A stretch of DNA of 64,000 bases, taken from NCBI GenBank assembly GCA_963585895.1, contig OY757915.1, forward strand, positions 96,674,905-96,738,904. Reading direction: 5' to 3'. The position numbers were made by a program, and so were the translations under genes. The notes beneath the pieces were generated by a model. That model did no database searches. It was given only the letters and a program-made list of their open reading frames with translations, and had not been told where the DNA came from. Positions 32,054 to 41,596 of this stretch are shown here, piece after piece; the first letter of the stretch is position 1, and the number at the start of each line of letters is the position of its first letter. Origin of the DNA: Sepioteuthis lessoniana. Its lineage: Eukaryota > Mollusca > Cephalopoda > Myopsida > Loliginidae.

Positions 32054-32448
32054 TGTAATATATGTACTTGGGTTATGTTACTTGAGATAATAAATGAGAA
32101 GTACAAATATTAACTTTAAAATAGGAATTTTATTCTTCGTATACAACGCCACGTGTTGGCTAGAAAATGTCCGGCGGTCAACACGTGTGTTTAGTGTTTG
32201 GAATCTCTTCAGCAACTGCTTCCTCTTCTGTTTTTGGGTCGTCTTTGGCAACTGCTACTATCTCCGCTGATTGGCCAGAGGTAGAGGGAGAGCGAGAGAA
32301 AAAGGAGAGAGAAGGGAAGAGAGAAGAGTGAGAGGCGATGGATTCTGGGATAGCATTCCTTGGCCGAGGTGGAAGTAAGGACCAAGATTTCTGTTAAGGT
32401 AGTATTGACTGCCCATTTACTGACCTTAGTAAGGGAGGTGATACTACA
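32054..32448 (-). repeat. 3' LTR of the gypsy element
   Basis: On minus, runs TGTAGTATCACC to CATATATTACA (TG...CA ends). A GAGA-rich tract and TCAACACGTGTGTT lie within. It matches the other LTR except at three sites around 32,080-32,106. Confidence 0.95.
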
Positions 32449-32461
32449 ATACTCCCCTACC
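32449..32461 (-). promoter_or_regulatory. Polypurine-tract-like site
   Basis: GGTAGGGGAGTAT on minus directly abuts the 3' LTR, the expected place for plus-strand DNA priming. Confidence 0.65.
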
Positions 32462-32566
32462 AGTAAACGGAGTTTTTTTTTGGTTTTGATTGTTTTTTTT
32501 TTTGTTTTTTTTTGTTTTGTTTTTGTTTTTTTTGTTTTAATAATAAATATACTCGTTATCCTTTTT

Positions 32567-34078
32567 CTATGTAACCGTTCTACCTGAAGTTCTTGTTTTC
32601 ATTTTATGTTCCTGCACTTTTTCAGGAGGTAAACTTTCAGACTTCTTATTTGTATTGGTAGTTGCATTTTGTGTACATTTTTGTTTGTTTTCAATGTAAG
32701 GTTTTAAACGGTCTATTGAAACTTGTGTATGCGTATTTGAGTTAGTTTCTATTAGGAAATATTTTGGTGTTCGTTCGAGTACCATGTAAGGACCTGAATA
32801 GGGTGCTTCTAGCGGTTTTCGAACGCGGTCTATCCTAATCCAAACTTTATCACAAGTTTGAAGTTGATCTGGCACGTATGATTTTTTGGTTGATTTTTCT
32901 CTGTTTGAAAAGTCTGTCAGATCGAATTTTGCCATAGTTTTGTGCAGTTCTCTTGTAAAATTTTGTGTAACTGTTTCTGTATTTTCCGTATTTATCATTA
33001 GTTGTGGTAATAACATTTGTGCACCTGTGACCGCATAAAAAGGGGAAAAATTGGAGCAGTTGGGCATACTTCGAATTCCCATGAGAACTATTGGTAGGGC
33101 TGAAATCCAAGATTCTTTTCGGGCCATAATAGCTGCTTTTAAGGTTCTGTGGGCTCTTTCTATAAGTCCATTGCATTGTGGATGATAGGATGTTGTACGT
33201 AGCCTATAGAATCCAATAATTTTTGATAGTTCAAGGAATAGTTCGCTCTCAAACTGTTTGCCTTTGTCTGATATGACATGGAGTGGAACACCAAAGCGCG
33301 TAATCCACGTGTTTACAAAAGCTTCTGCTACGGTTTGTGCTGTAATATCCGATATAGGTTGTGCTTCTATCCATCGACTGGTTCGATCTATACATGTTAA
33401 AACATACCGACATGGATTGATGTAAGGATTGTTGGAGCATGTCGCTGGTGGTAGTGGTCCAATTATATCAATGTGTACAGTATGGAATCTTGATGATGGT
33501 ATTTCCAACGTTTGTACAGGCGATTTGGTATGTCTGTATATTTTTGCTTGTTGGCAAGATGTGCATGATGCACATAGTTCTTTGATGGTTTTATCCATAT
33601 GTGGCCAGTAAAATCTAGCCTTAATCATTTTGATAGATGATTTTATTCTAGGGTGTGATATTGCATGCAAGCTGTCAAAGATAGATTTTCGTAGTGTGCA
33701 CGGTACAAAAGGTCTGGGGTATGACGTTGATGTATCACATAACACAAATTGATCTTTTCCAGATAATGTGAATTTCTTTAAATCTGGAAAGGACTGTATT
33801 TCGGTGTCTGATTTTTGTGCATCTGCAAGTGCTGGCAGATCGTATATATCTATTTGTACAGCAAATGTTGAGCGAGACAGACAATCTGCAACTACATTTT
33901 GGTTACCCTTCACATGAGCTATATCTGAAATTAATTCTGTAATAATTGCTAGCTGTCTTTGTTGTCTATCTGATTTGGCAGGTTTTAGACTGAGAAATGC
34001 GCCGCATATTGGTTTGTGATCCGTCAGAAGTAATACTTCACGACCTTCTATGAGGTGGCGAAAATGTAACACGGACAA
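32567..34078 (-). CDS. pol: Gypsy pol, RNase H end and integrase
   Basis: Open frame of 503 codons. It opens in RNase H (VLLLTDHKPI, DIAHVKGNQNVVADCLSR), then the integrase zinc-binding region (H-x3-H near HAISHPRIK and C-x2-C in CASCTSCQQAK), then the catalytic core with HIDIIGPLP (first D), VISDKGKQF (second D) and NGLIERAHRTLKAA (E). After it comes a basic C-terminal tail (MKTRTSGRTVT). The first methionine is internal; the true frame continues upstream through a TGA at 34,262-34,264. The integrase looks complete and its catalytic residues are present. Confidence 0.93.
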   Translation of the reverse strand: MSVLHFRHLIEGREVLLLTDHKPICGAFLSLKPAKSDRQQRQLAIITELISDIAHVKGNQNVVADCLSRSTFAVQIDIYDLPALADAQKSDTEIQSFPDLKKFTLSGKDQFVLCDTSTSYPRPFVPCTLRKSIFDSLHAISHPRIKSSIKMIKARFYWPHMDKTIKELCASCTSCQQAKIYRHTKSPVQTLEIPSSRFHTVHIDIIGPLPPATCSNNPYINPCRYVLTCIDRTSRWIEAQPISDITAQTVAEAFVNTWITRFGVPLHVISDKGKQFESELFLELSKIIGFYRLRTTSYHPQCNGLIERAHRTLKAAIMARKESWISALPIVLMGIRSMPNCSNFSPFYAVTGAQMLLPQLMINTENTETVTQNFTRELHKTMAKFDLTDFSNREKSTKKSYVPDQLQTCDKVWIRIDRVRKPLEAPYSGPYMVLERTPKYFLIETNSNTHTQVSIDRLKPYIENKQKCTQNATTNTNKKSESLPPEKVQEHKMKTRTSGRTVT

Positions 34079-34261
34079 ATATGTTGCTAAAAGTTCACGG
34101 TCAAAAGTGGAATATCTCGTCTGTGTTGTCGTCAGTTTCTTTGAGAAGAATCCTATTGGTATTGGATTTCCATTTATGACCTGATGTAAGGCAGCACCTA
34201 CTGCATATTTGCTGCTGTCCGTGACTAGTTGATACTGTGTACAAGTTGGTTGAGGATGAGA

Positions 34262-35234
34262 TCATTCTGTTAGCTCACCAAGTATTTTTATAATGTTAGA
34301 AAAGGATTGTTTTTCCAAATTATTCAAGGTAATTAATCCTTTAGGTGTTAATCTCATTCTTTCGGATAAAGGTAAGACTAACTTCGCAAATCCTGGTATT
34401 AATTTCCTGTAAAATCCTACCATACCAAGAAATCTGCGTAAGCTTTTAGCATCTGTAGGATACGGAAAAGATTCTATTTCTTTTACTTTGTTAGCAGTTG
34501 GTGTGATTCCATTTGAATTAATTCTAAAACCTAGGAAATCTAGCGATGTTACATTGAAAATAGATTTCGATAGTGATATTTTCAGGTTATTTTCTTGTAA
34601 AATCCTAAAAACTGTGTCTATATCTTTCTTGTGGGAAGGCTCGTCGTCGCTGAAGATTAAGATGTCATCTAAATATATAAAGACACAGTCTATCTGTCGA
34701 AAGATTCTGTCCATGTACCTTTGAAATGTTGCCGACGAATTTTTTTAACCCAAACGGCATAAATTCGTAATGAAAAAGACCCAGCGGACAGATAATTGCC
34801 GTTTTAGGAATATCATCTGGGTGCATTTTAATTTGATGGTACGCTGAAGTCAGATCAATTTTTGTAAATCGCTGTTTATTAGCGATTTTTGTTGTGAATG
34901 AATCTATATTGGGAATGGGGTATCTATCATTTTTAGTGATGCTGTTTAATGCACGGTAATCTCCGCAGCAGCGGTATCCTCCACTTTGCTTAGGTACAAG
35001 ATGTAGTGGGCTTGACCATTCGCTGTCTGAAGGAGTTATCACGCCTTCATTTATGAGTCTTTTAAACTCTTCTTTAGTCGCTGATAGTTTTTCCGCTGAT
35101 AGCTGTCTGGATTTTGCAAAAACCGGTAAGTGGCTACCTGTATCAATTCTGTGATAAACACCGCAGTAGTTGTTATTTTTGTTTATATGAGGAGAAATGA
35201 TTTCTGGGTATTCATCCAGACTGGTTTGAATAAA
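34262..35234 (-). pseudogene. pol: Gypsy pol, reverse transcriptase (one frameshift)
   Basis: Upstream part: EEFKRLINEGVITPSDSEWS, YRALNSITKNDRYPIPNID and FTKIDLTSAYHQIKMHPDD (RT fingers and first catalytic aspartate), then MPFGLKK. A seven-base T run at 34,740-34,746 has one extra base and breaks the frame. Downstream: FIYLDDILIFSDDE (catalytic Y-L-D-D), LDFLGFRINSNGITPTANKV and FLGMVGFYRKLIPGFAKL. The next part ends at a TGA (34,262-34,264) before RNase H. Catalytic motifs are intact apart from these lesions. Confidence 0.92.
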
Positions 35235-35747
35235 TTATGGTAGTTCTACTTTGTTAATGACCACGTTTACTGGAGATGTCGTGTTTAGTATTAATTCCTT
35301 TTTGGTAGCTGTTAACGGGTCGTAAATTGTTTTATTTTTGCAGTCGATTATGAGACCAAATTCATTTAAAAAGTCAAATCCTAGGAGTGGATTGGTGATA
35401 TCTGTGACCACAAATGTCCAGGAAAATGACCTTTTCAAACTTGGTATCCCAATCTCTAGGTTTGCTTGTCCGTAGCATTTTATTTTCTCTCCATTAGCGG
35501 TGGTGAGTGATACCGGTGTTGGATTTAACGTGACGCCGTTTAACCTAGACGCTGGTATTATTGAGATACTTGCACCAGTATCCACTATAAATTTTAATGT
35601 AGTTGTCCCTAATCGTGTATTGATTTGTAATAGCGGCGAACTTAGGGGGACAGACATGGTTCGCGCCGTTAGTTTTCCGAGTCTGTTTGAGTTGGTGTAG
35701 GTGGACGCGAGTTTGGTAGTATTTTTGTGTTTTGCTTCTTCGGCCAT
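35235..35747 (-). CDS. Gypsy protease domain
   Basis: Frame of 170 codons with the aspartic protease active site FIVDTGASISIIPASRL (D-T-G-A), a middle V-T-D-I-T-N-P-L-L-G-F-D flap-like stretch and an end NVVINKVELP. It overlaps the end of gag in another frame, so it is reached by a frameshift or by an indel in this copy. A TAA (35,235-35,237) separates it from RT in the same frame; whether that is a lesion or a readthrough site cannot be told from one copy. Confidence 0.88.
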   Translation of the reverse strand: MAEEAKHKNTTKLASTYTNSNRLGKLTARTMSVPLSSPLLQINTRLGTTTLKFIVDTGASISIIPASRLNGVTLNPTPVSLTTANGEKIKCYGQANLEIGIPSLKRSFSWTFVVTDITNPLLGFDFLNEFGLIIDCKNKTIYDPLTATKKELILNTTSPVNVVINKVELP

Positions 35748-36406
35748 CTACACCAAGGTTTGCAAGTTCTTGCTTGCTCGGCAAAGTAGAGGTATGCTCT
35801 ACATATTTTGGCCTTTTGTTCCGAGAAGAAAGGTTTAATACCTGTCGGTAAAATAATATTGTCTTTGCTTTTCTCATTTTTTTGTGTCCTATGCTGAGCG
35901 GTGAACGCTGTCGCGTTGATATTGTTAAGCAGAGGCATAAGCTCATCCGCTAGTTTTCCAAGTTGAGTTGGACTTAACTCCTTTCGTGAAGCAATGACGG
36001 GGGAAATTGTCGCTGGTAGGGCCTGAAGAAATTTGTGTATTACTATTTCTTCTCCGATACCTATCCGTTTTGCTATCGATAGCATTTCTTGCAGGTATGT
36101 TGAAGGACGGCCTGTAATAGTTGTTGTTGACATTAATTTGTCCAGCAATTTCGGCTTTGTCCTTTCGTGGGCCTCAATTAATGACTGTTTTATTTCCTCG
36201 TATTTTTTGGATTCCAAAATTGTTATCGGTATTTTAGCTACCACCTCTGCAGGCAGAGATGATATTACCGTGTAGAATTTTGTTGTTGATGCCGTTATAT
36301 TGCGCAGGTGGAATTGTGCCTCCAGAATGGAAAACCAGCCATTCACTGCCATTTCCATGAATTCTGGTGTCTTTATGGTAATTTGCTGTAGAGAAGCTTC
36401 TTCCAT
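35669..36406 (-). CDS. gag: Gypsy gag-like protein
   Basis: Frame of 245 codons from the ATG at 36,406 (MEEASLQQITIKTPEFME), the first good start after the leader. It has a helical capsid-like core (WFSILEAQFHLRNI, TKFYTVISSLPAEV, IHKFLQALPATISPVI). The end, ICRAYLYFAEQARTCKPWC, keeps cysteines resembling a decayed zinc knuckle. Protease overlaps its 3' end. Length is short but usual for this gag type. Confidence 0.85.
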   Translation of the reverse strand: MEEASLQQITIKTPEFMEMAVNGWFSILEAQFHLRNITASTTKFYTVISSLPAEVVAKIPITILESKKYEEIKQSLIEAHERTKPKLLDKLMSTTTITGRPSTYLQEMLSIAKRIGIGEEIVIHKFLQALPATISPVIASRKELSPTQLGKLADELMPLLNNINATAFTAQHRTQKNEKSKDNIILPTGIKPFFSEQKAKICRAYLYFAEQARTCKPWCRWPKKQNTKILPNSRPPTPTQTDSEN

Positions 36407-36641
36407 TTTTATTTATTTATTTATTTTTTTAAATTGTTTTGTGTGTGTGTGTGTATATATATTTTTATATGTGTATATATATATATATATTTGTTGTTGT
36501 TGTAGACGAAGAAAAGAGGAAAAGAATTTTTTTTTTATTTTTTACTTACGTCGAATGTTCTCTCTTGAAACGTTTGCGACGTGAAGTTGAAAAATTGGTT
36601 GAATTTATCCTGGAATTTTCAAAAGTTGCGTCTTATATCCT

Positions 36642-36658
36642 TTCAGTTGGGGTCACCA
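36642..36658 (-). promoter_or_regulatory. Primer binding site-like sequence
   Basis: TGGTGACCCCAACTGAA on minus, one base from the 5' LTR end. It starts with TGG, complementary to the CCA end of a tRNA. I do not assign the tRNA. Confidence 0.7.
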
Positions 36659-36659
36659 T

Positions 36660-37054
36660 TGTAATATATGTACTTGGGTTATGTTATTGGAGATAATAAA
36701 TGAGATGTACAAATATTAACTTTAAAATAGGAATTTTATTCTTCGTATACAACGCCACGTGTTGGCTAGAAAATGTCCGGCGGTCAACACGTGTGTTTAG
36801 TGTTTGGAATCTCTTCAGCAACTGCTTCCTCTTCTGTTTTTGGGTCGTCTTTGGCAACTGCTACTATCTCCGCTGATTGGCCAGAGGTAGAGGGAGAGCG
36901 AGAGAAAAAGGAGAGAGAAGGGAAGAGAGAAGAGTGAGAGGCGATGGATTCTGGGATAGCATTCCTTGGCCGAGGTGGAAGTAAGGACCAAGATTTCTGT
37001 TAAGGTAGTATTGACTGCCCATTTACTGACCTTAGTAAGGGAGGTGATACTACA
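36660..37054 (-). repeat. 5' LTR of the gypsy element
   Basis: 395 bp. On minus it runs TGTAGTATCACC to ATATATTACA. It holds the promoter for the element. A leader of 250 bp with (TA)n and poly-T runs separates it from gag. Confidence 0.95.
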
Positions 37055-37680
37055 CACTTAACCATTAGGTACCTTTTTTAAACAGGCTTCTTACTGGTGA
37101 TGAAAAGTGGATCCTTTATGATAACGTTAAACGCCCTGGTCAATGGATCAGTCGAGGAAAAAAGACCTGCTCAACAATCGAGATGTGGACTTCATTCAAA
37201 GAAGATCTTGTTAAGAGTATAACGGGATACTTAAGGAATTTTCCATTACGAAGTGTTTGAAAATAATCAAACAATCACCTCTGCTCTACACTACAATCAA
37301 CTTCGTCATTTGAAAAGAGCTTGGGACAAAAACGTCTCTCTTTAGTCAACAGAAAGAAAGTTATCCTCCATCAAGATAATGTCCGTCTTTACACTGCTCA
37401 ATGAACTAAAGATCTCTAAGAGAGTCTCGTTTGTGAAGAATTGCTTCATCCTCCATATTCTCCTGACCTTGCTCTTTCTGATAATCGCTTTTTAGGGGAT
37501 TACAGAATCATTTAAATGGTCTTAGGTTGACACGAAGACGAGTTGGTCACATATTTTGCATCAAAACTTAAAGAATTGTACTAACATGGCATCTATAAGT
37601 TTGTTGACAAATGGAATGAGGTTCTAGGAAGCAATGGAGGTTATGTTAATGATGAAACATTTCTATTGGCATAAGGTTTT
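37055..37680 (+). pseudogene. Mariner transposase, C-terminal two thirds
   Basis: Plus-strand pieces: RLLTGDEKWILYDNVKRPGQ (about 37,084-37,143) carries the first catalytic aspartate in its T-G-D-E-K-W; VILHQDNVRLYTAQ (about 37,365-37,405) the second; HPPYSPDLALSDNRFL (about 37,448-37,495) the third region. Stops and frameshifts between them abolish function. Just left of the gypsy insertion, TGTGAATCATTGCTTACA encodes C-E-S-L-L-T, which continues into this part (L-N-H, stop), so the insertion lies inside the transposase reading frame. Confidence 0.85.
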
Positions 37681-37763
37681 TCATTTATAACATATACTCT
37701 AAAATCGGACATCACATTCGTTCCAACTTGATATATTGACACGTGTGAGACTAAAACCATATG

Positions 37764-37975
37764 TAAGTATTATTTTACAACAGAAAGTGATTTTATTATA
37801 GAAACGCAGTGCAGATTATTTTACTATAAAAATACATAGAAAATCACTTTATAAAAATGCATTGTAAATTATTTTTTTTATATAAAGGCATTGGACATTA
37901 TTTTATGACCAGCTGTAAACCTTTATCGTTAAGGTATGATTTATTAAACAAATATGTCAAAACTTTCATTGACTC
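37764..37975 (+). repeat. Direct repeat flanking the mariner (right)
   Basis: AAAGTGATTTTATTATAGAAAC ... TATGATTTATTAAACAAATA: second copy of the segment at 31,629-31,790, with short internal duplications. Confidence 0.75.
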
Positions 37976-38234
37976 AAATGATCTGTATCTGGTAAAACTG
38001 GAAATTCAGACGTCCGGATGAAGGTTTAATGTTTTCATATATATATATATATATATATAAACAAAAACAAAAACAAAAGTTTAACGTTGGCAAATTATTC
38101 AAACTATAAATAAAATCACCCCCTGAAGACCTTGTGTTTTTTTCCTGTTTGTACATTTTCATCTAATGACAATACATACAAGGATGAATCAATAAATTCG
38201 TACACTGAAATGTAGCTAGCAGAATGGTATCTCT
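37976..38234. other. Unassigned, with short (TA)n
   Basis: (TA)11 near 38,037-38,060. Nothing else recognised. Confidence 0.5.
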
Positions 38235-38360
38235 ATACATTAGAGCTGTCTCGATTAGAGTAATGGTTAGCGAGCAAGGTAAGTAGACCTATGGCTGGCG
38301 AGTTAGATCCTCAGTGGGTGGTCTATACTTCTGAATTTGTTCCAAACTAAGCAAAGCTTA
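38235..38360 (+). mobile_element. SINE E copy, partial
   Basis: CTCGATTAGAGTAATGGTTAGC head and GAGTTAGATCCTCAGTGGG box, joined to a SINE C. Confidence 0.5.
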
Positions 38361-38362
38361 AG

Positions 38363-38604
38363 TTGTTTTTTTTTGTTTAATAGCATGTAAAACTTCGTAG
38401 GTTATTTAATGCCAAAGCGATCCTTGTGGAAGAACAGCAAAGATACTATTTAACCCATAACTGGTGGGGAGAGATATGGTAGTTCATTACCTTTCCCCTT
38501 GGGTATTAGTCCGAAAATTAACCTAATAGCTCGGCTGGAGTTCGAACTCGTTTACTTCAAGGCTTCAGTCCAATACTTCAGCTATTACGCCACGGAACTT
38601 TCCC
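38363..38604 (-). mobile_element. SINE C copy
   Basis: Plus-strand words: TTTTGTTTAATAGCATGTAAAAC, GAACAGCAAAGATACTATTT, GTTCGAACTCGTTTAC (B box reverse) and ATTACGCCACGGAAC (head reverse). Confidence 0.85.
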
Positions 38605-38637
38605 ACAAGTGAAGCTTACTAAATGAAAATTGTTGTT

Positions 38638-38978
38638 GGCGACCGTAGTCGAGGGTGACCCGAAGGCTCCCTTCTCGATAGCTACTACACCGAGGTGTAG
38701 GGGAGGGCGCTACTCCTTTCCCTGGATTGCTCCACTTTACCCTTGATACGTATCTTATAATGCTGAGTGTTAAGCAAGATAGCATCAAGTACCATTTTTT
38801 TGAGTCTTTAAAAATGGTACGTGATACTTCCTTGCTTAACACTCAGCAATATAAGGTACGTATCAAGGGTAAGGTGGAACAATCCAGGGAAAGGAGTACC
38901 GCCCTTCCTTACACCTCAGTGTAGTAGCTATTTAAAAAGGAGCCTTCTGGTCGCCGTCGATTACAGTCGCCTGCTTTA
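38638..38978. repeat. SINE D inverted pair (long palindrome)
   Basis: Left arm 38,638-38,805 is the D body on minus; right arm 38,811-38,978 is the same on plus, meeting head to head at ACCATTTTTTTGAGTC. Both share the unusual word ATACGTATCAAGGG or TACGTATCAAGGG, not found in the other D copies, so they probably come from one parental copy. Neither arm has the tRNA head. Confidence 0.88.
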
Positions 38979-39148
38979 CTTTTACTTATTAAACTAATGA
39001 AAAATAAACTCTTGACAAGACTTGAACGCGAATTCTTACCACGAGAAGCCTATCGTACCCTAATAGAAGTTTTCGCCAATTGAGTAACGTCTCTGGTCAC
39101 CGAAGACAAAAATTTGAACATATAAATTTAATCCCAGTATATTACATG
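38979..39148. other. Unassigned stretch
   Basis: No gene or repeat recognised. Confidence 0.5.
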
Positions 39149-39978
39149 TTATTATTTCACTCCTTTTTTGAGTCTTTCACAACAGCGTTTGGTAATGGTC
39201 TTCCACTGGGGTTTGAGTAACAGCAAGACTTCTTAAGTCTCCAGGATTCTCCTCAGTATTCTGGCCGATCTTAACAATGCTGTCGTTTAGATGGTTTCCA
39301 CTCGTCCTCTTATTTCCATGTGCTCCAGTCCCTGTACTAAACTTTTGGTGACTTTACCGTGGACACCAATTACAATCGGTGTTGCCGTCACCTTCATGTT
39401 CCATAGTTTTTTTCAGTTCTCAAGCAAGGTCGAGGTACTTATCTCTCTTTTCGCTTTTTTCAGTTTTAATCTGCGGTCTGCAAGGACGGCAAAGTCCACT
39501 ATTCGGCATGTTCCATTTCTTTTACTGACTGTCACTTGGTCAGGTTGTCTGGCCGAGATTAGGTGATCTGTTTGTATCTCAAAATCCCATAGAATTTTGT
39601 GCGTCTCATTTTCTAAGATAGGTTCTTGGTTGTGCATATACCATTTGTTCGTATGGTTAAATTTAAACTTCTTGCGCGATTCCCAGTGGATCACCTTTCC
39701 CTTGTCGTATACTCTTTTGGTGCTAATTTACTGCATTCGCTTATTATGTGATTGATCATTTCATCTTTTTTAGCACATAAACTATATCTGCTATTTTGTT
39801 GCGTCTTGTTTATTCTTGCTCTGACATAGTCCTTATGGCGTTGTTTTGTGCTGTTATCAGAAGAGATTCAGTTTCTCTTTCAAAGTTTCCCTTTCTTAAC
39901 TACGTCTTCTACGTTTTCTCGTGTGAGGTTTCGCTTGTTTGTCGCTTGAAATGTCCTCGTTTTTCTTACTACTTTTAT
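39149..39978 (-). pseudogene. RLE-LINE 3' fragment
   Basis: Minus-strand frames give ETHKILWDFEIQTDHLISAR and RNGTCRIVDFAVLADRR of the endonuclease; where other copies have R-P-D this one has QPDQVTVSK (P-D kept). Upstream is a knuckle remnant near 39,780 and LKRETES-like sequence near 39,870. The C-terminal block is at 39,220-39,400. Frame breaks occur. Confidence 0.88.
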
Positions 39979-40005
39979 TATTATTATTATTATTATTAGA
40001 GTTGT

Positions 40006-40241
40006 ACATATTTTCATTTTTTTAAGTAGAGGAATTAATATTGTGAATTGAATTACCACGACCAGAAAATCCACCGAATACCTACGCATAATATACGGGA
40101 ACACTGGACTGCTGTTAAAACCTTATTAGGTCTCATTAACAGTGTATACCGTAATCTCCACCACTAAACAGCTATCCAGTGTTTCCGTATATCGTGCGTA
40201 GGTGTTCGGCAGATTTTCTGGTCATGGTAATTCAATTCACA
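40006..40241 (-). mobile_element. Hairpin insertion with 13-bp target duplication
   Basis: Arms of about 79 bp (40,036-40,114 and 40,169-40,247) are inverted repeats, about 85% matched, around a 55-bp loop. The repeat TTATTAGAGTTGT is at 39,993-40,005 and 40,242-40,254, perfect. On minus the insert reads TGTGAATTGAATTACC..., then the hairpin, then an A-rich end CTTAAAAAAATGAAAATATG. It could be a foldback MITE, but duplication length and A-rich end suit retroposition. Confidence 0.75.
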
Positions 40242-40254
40242 TTATTAGAGTTGT

Positions 40255-40625
40255 TCACTCCAGTGTTAGCTGATTGTTTTCCAATGAAGTTTGAGTGATA
40301 GAAAATCTTCTGAAGTCTCTCGGACTCTTTTCAGTACTCTGACCGATCTTAATAATGCTGGATGGTCTCCATTCGTCCTCTGATTTCTAAGTCTTCCACT
40401 CCCTTTACCAAGCATTTGAGGATTGTTCAGAGCGCATCAATTACAAATGGTATCACCGTCACTTTCATCTTCCATATTTTTTTTAGTTCTCTTGCAAGGT
40501 CTACGTACTTATCTCTCTTTCCGCTTTAGGACGGCAATATTCACTATTCGGCAGTTTCTCTTTTTTTCTTGAATATCACTTGGTCAGGTCGTCTGGCTGA
40601 GATTTGGTGATCTGTTTGTATCTTA
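40255..40625 (-). pseudogene. RLE-LINE 3' fragment
   Basis: C-terminal block (reverse of ACTCTTTTCAGTACTCTGACC, AGTCTTCCACTCCCTTTACC) and the start of the endonuclease (GTCTGGCTGAGATTTGGTGATC). Its (TAA)n tail is at 39,979-39,998, separated by the hairpin insertion. Confidence 0.85.
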
Positions 40626-40659
40626 ATTTATTATTATTATTATCATCATTTGAACGGGA

Positions 40660-41310
40660 GAGTCTCCGTGGTGAAATGGCTAAAGAACTGGACTGCGGCC
40701 TCGAAGTAAGTGAGTTTTAACTCCACTCACGCTATTATGTCCACTTTCAGACTAATACCTTGGGGAAAGGCATGAACCCCCTTATCCCTCTATGTTAGAC
40801 TGCAACCTCGAAGTAAGTGAGTTCTAACTCCATTCACGCTATTATGTTCACTTTCAGACTAATACCATTGGGAAAGGCATGAACCCCCTTATCACTCTAT
40901 GTTAGACTGCAACCTCGAAGTAAGTGAGTTCTAACTCCACTCACGCTATTATGTTCACTTTCAGACTAATACCATGGGGAAAGGCATGAACCCCCTTATC
41001 CCTCTATGTTAGACTGCAACCTCGAAGTAAGTGAATTCTAACTCCACTCACGCTATTATGTTCACTTTCAGACTAATACCATTGGGAAAGGCATGAACCC
41101 CCTTATCCCTCTATGTTAGACTGCAACCTCGAAGTAAGTGAATTCTAACTCCACTCACGCTATTATGTTCACTTTCAGACTAATACCATTGGGAAATGTA
41201 TTGAACCTTCAGCTAAAAGTTAAAATAGTATCGATACTGTTCTTCTACAATGAAGGCTTTGGCATTAAATAACCTACGAAGGTTGATATGTCATTAAACA
41301 AAGAAAACAA
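40660..41310 (+). mobile_element. SINE C with fivefold 107-bp internal amplification
   Basis: Head GTCTCCGTGGTGAAATGGC, then a 107-bp unit (GACTGC at 40,691, 40,798, 40,905, 41,012 and 41,119) that spans B box (GAGTTCTAACTCC) and part of the central domain (ACTAATACCATTGGGAAAGGC). Then the normal 3' end CTTCTACAATGAAGGC, ATTAAATAACCTACGAAGG and TCATTAAACAAAG. Units are about 97% alike by eye, so the amplification is recent. Confidence 0.93.
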
Positions 41311-41588
41311 AATAACTTATTTTTTTAATATATACACTAATTTTATTAGTTGTTGTAATGTCTAAAATTTGGATGAGATGACGTATTCTCGACCTATTAA
41401 TCTTTTTACTAGTATTGACGTTAATTTCTGTTGCATTTCATTGCAACTTCTCAGGTCGAATCTTATTCTTTATTTTCGACCCGTTTATTAATGTTGAGTG
41501 TTGAATGATGGCCCAATAAAAAATATTGGTTGATTGATTAGTTGGTTTTATATATAATAAAAAAGTATAAAAGAAATTTTATGGTCAA
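41311..41588. other. Unassigned AT-rich stretch
   Basis: No gene or repeat recognised. Confidence 0.5.
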
Positions 41589-41596
41589 TGTTTAGG

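Larger units (their letters stand above)
32054..37054 (-). mobile_element. Gypsy-type LTR retrotransposon, nearly intact, young
   Basis: A 5,001-bp element transcribed from the minus strand, with 395-bp LTRs at both ends, gag then pol order, PBS-like and polypurine-like sites, and a CACT target duplication (32050-32053 and 37055-37058). The LTRs differ at three positions by eye, so insertion is recent. Pol order protease, RT, RNase H, integrase is that of the gypsy (Ty3) group. No envelope-like frame is seen. It sits inside a mariner. Confidence 0.95.
31796..37731 (+). mobile_element. Mariner remnant split by the gypsy element
   Basis: Terminal inverted repeats of about 55 bp: left 31,796-31,850 (TCAGGTTGAAACGAACGTTA...), right 37,677-37,731 (complement of TCAAGTTGGAACGAATGTGA...), with about seven differences by eye and TATA outside each. 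Without the gypsy insertion the mariner is about 0.93 kb, shorter than the usual 1.3 kb, so internal deletions are likely. Confidence 0.85.

Noticed and set aside
32360-32587. 75-codon frame on plus at the gypsy 3' LTR
   Set aside because: Antisense to the LTR and a T-rich stretch.
32054-37054. An envelope gene in the gypsy element
   Set aside because: No frame of adequate length lies between integrase and the 3' LTR; pol ends about 100 bp from the polypurine-like site.
39291-39566. Plus-strand frames such as those at 39,291, 46,962 and 60,235
   Set aside because: Antisense shadows of RLE-LINE coding sequence.
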